Origin: an uncultured bacterium
GTDB lineage: Bacteria; Patescibacteriota; Minisyncoccia; SW-4-49-11
Length of the DNA stretch: 6,614 bases
Reading direction: 5' to 3'
Assembly: GCA_913060955.1 (NCBI GenBank)
Contig: CAJXTH010000040.1
Location: 1 to 6,614 of the forward strand
A model generated the notes under the pieces. That model made no database searches and had not been told where the DNA came from. It saw only the letters and a program-made list of their open reading frames with translations. The position numbers and the translations under genes were made by a program. Position 1 is the stretch's first letter, and each line of letters starts with the position of its first letter. Shown here piece after piece: positions 5,889-6,614 of the stretch.

Positions 5889-5895
5889 TATATCA
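5887..5895 (-). promoter_or_regulatory. Extended -10 box overlapping the start of the helix-turn-helix gene
   Basis: The minus strand reads TGATATAAT, a full match to TGN-TATAAT, and its last bases are part of the first ATG. If used, transcription would begin inside the reading frame and translation would need the ATG at 5864. A -35 box is poor (TTCTTC). It may be a chance match. Confidence 0.25.
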
Positions 5896-5937
5896 GACTT
5901 CCGATAAAAGAAGAAGAGAAAAGGACGATAGTAGTGT

Positions 5938-6614
5938 CTACCGTCCCCATGAGTGCTTAGATGCATTCCATGCACTGATTCCACCATTGGCGATTTTGAA
6001 CGCCATGGCTTCTACGTTTGCTTCGGCATTGAATGGAGATGTCCACTCTTTGCCCATCTGGTTCAATGTACTACTCCATGTGTCTCTTACGAATTGAGCA
6101 CATCCGGATGCAGTGGATTGATTGTTTTTTGCCATTGGGTTTCCTCCGGACTCTGCTTTTATGATCCGTGTCAGTAGATCAGCATCTACTCCATACTTTT
6201 CAGCATAGGTAGGAACATAGTCATAGCAGGAGTTTTGAGGTCCAACATGCAATTCCTGAAATTTCGAGGAACAATCGAATGCTTTACCGCTACGAAAGGC
6301 CACGTTTCCAAGTAAGACAGTTTCGGTGAGCGGTCCAGAGTACGAGAAGTCACAGAGCGACTGCGTTCCCTCGCGACAGGCCTTCAACCATTCTTTGTGA
6401 TGGCCAATCGAATCGGCAATAGTCTTCTCCGGTGGTTGGAAGTCAGCAAATTTGTCCGCTGGGAACAACCTATACTTACTGTAATCGGCGAACATCATGC
6501 CATCGGTGCCAACAAACATGACGCCATTGGGCGGCACCCGATTGCCCTTAATCTCCTTTGGAATCTGATCCCCGTCGTACCAAGTCAAACTGACCGGCGC
6601 CAATCCATCCCGCT
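5938..6614 (-). CDS. Apparent fusion of Gfo/Idh/MocA oxidoreductase C-terminus to a lytic transglycosylase SLT domain (5' end cut by window edge)
   Basis: The frame enters from the right edge (RDGLAPVSLTWYDG) and has no start in the window. About the first 110 residues match the C-terminal part of Gfo/Idh/MocA oxidoreductases: VSLTWYDG, PPNGVMFVGTDGMM, IGHHKEWLKACREG, SGPLTETVLLGNVAFRSGKAFD. This form is common in Planctomycetes and Verrucomicrobia. Similarity stops near 6270, where relatives usually continue with a Trp-Asp. From about 6230 the protein is an SLT-type muramidase domain: YAEKYGVDADLLTRIIKAESGG with the catalytic Glu codon at 6151-6153, STASGCAQF, then GISAWNASKHSW at the end. 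Such a domain cleaves peptidoglycan and is normally exported, whereas the oxidoreductase is cytoplasmic, so the pairing makes little functional sense. By hand count GC is about 52% on the oxidoreductase side and 45% on the other. A chimeric assembly is the likeliest explanation; each domain call by itself is strong. Confidence 0.85.
   Translation of the reverse strand, partial: RDGLAPVSLTWYDGDQIPKEIKGNRVPPNGVMFVGTDGMMFADYSKYRLFPADKFADFQPPEKTIADSIGHHKEWLKACREGTQSLCDFSYSGPLTETVLLGNVAFRSGKAFDCSSKFQELHVGPQNSCYDYVPTYAEKYGVDADLLTRIIKAESGGNPMAKNNQSTASGCAQFVRDTWSSTLNQMGKEWTSPFNAEANVEAMAFKIANGGISAWNASKHSWGR

Noticed and set aside
3199..5940. Possible alternative genetic code (TGA read as an amino acid, known in some Patescibacteria)
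   Set aside because: The four visible stop codons are TAA or TAG, but all genes are fully open under the standard code with no in-frame TGA. Nothing requires recoding, and four stops are too few to argue from.

Overview
The window looks like a fragment of a bacterial genome, most likely a member of the candidate phyla radiation (Patescibacteria). That placement is an inference from overall protein style: a UvrD-type helicase with a C-terminal RecB-like nuclease region, a compact single-chain glycyl-tRNA synthetase, short gene spacing and weak Shine-Dalgarno signals. No marker gene here settles the phylum. All five supported genes lie on the minus strand, so the window is best read from right to left.

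Right end (about 5600-6614): a coding frame open at the window edge joins the C-terminal part of a Gfo/Idh/MocA-family oxidoreductase, of a type usual in Planctomycetes-like bacteria, to a lytic transglycosylase (SLT) domain. This is either a chimeric assembly or a strange fusion. It is followed by a small helix-turn-helix protein resembling an excisionase.

Middle non-coding block (about 5330-5600): this is the most unusual part. It holds a 3' fragment of a tRNA gene (T-arm plus acceptor strand, Leu-like). Twenty bases of that fragment are repeated exactly 197 bp away, and each copy is followed on the minus strand by an intrinsic terminator. Between the copies lies a gene-free stretch packed with perfect hairpins, including an 11-bp stem. 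One arm in it can pair with either copy of the tRNA-derived repeat. The simplest reading is a set of nested attachment-site scars at a tRNA gene, but a structured RNA or a non-coding mobile unit is also possible.

Centre (3166-5260): a stand-alone AlbA_2 (Schlafen-type) domain protein lies 37 bp upstream of glycyl-tRNA synthetase, probably in one transcript that ends at a clear terminator just after the synthetase gene.

Left part (1-2880): a gene for a UvrD/PcrA-like helicase runs off the left edge just after its C-terminal nuclease-like region begins. An approximately 55-nt imperfect palindromic repeat occurs twice, once upstream of the helicase gene and once upstream of the AlbA_2 gene, in opposite orientations. 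The roughly 290 bases between the left repeat copy and the glyS terminator hold no gene that can be supported.
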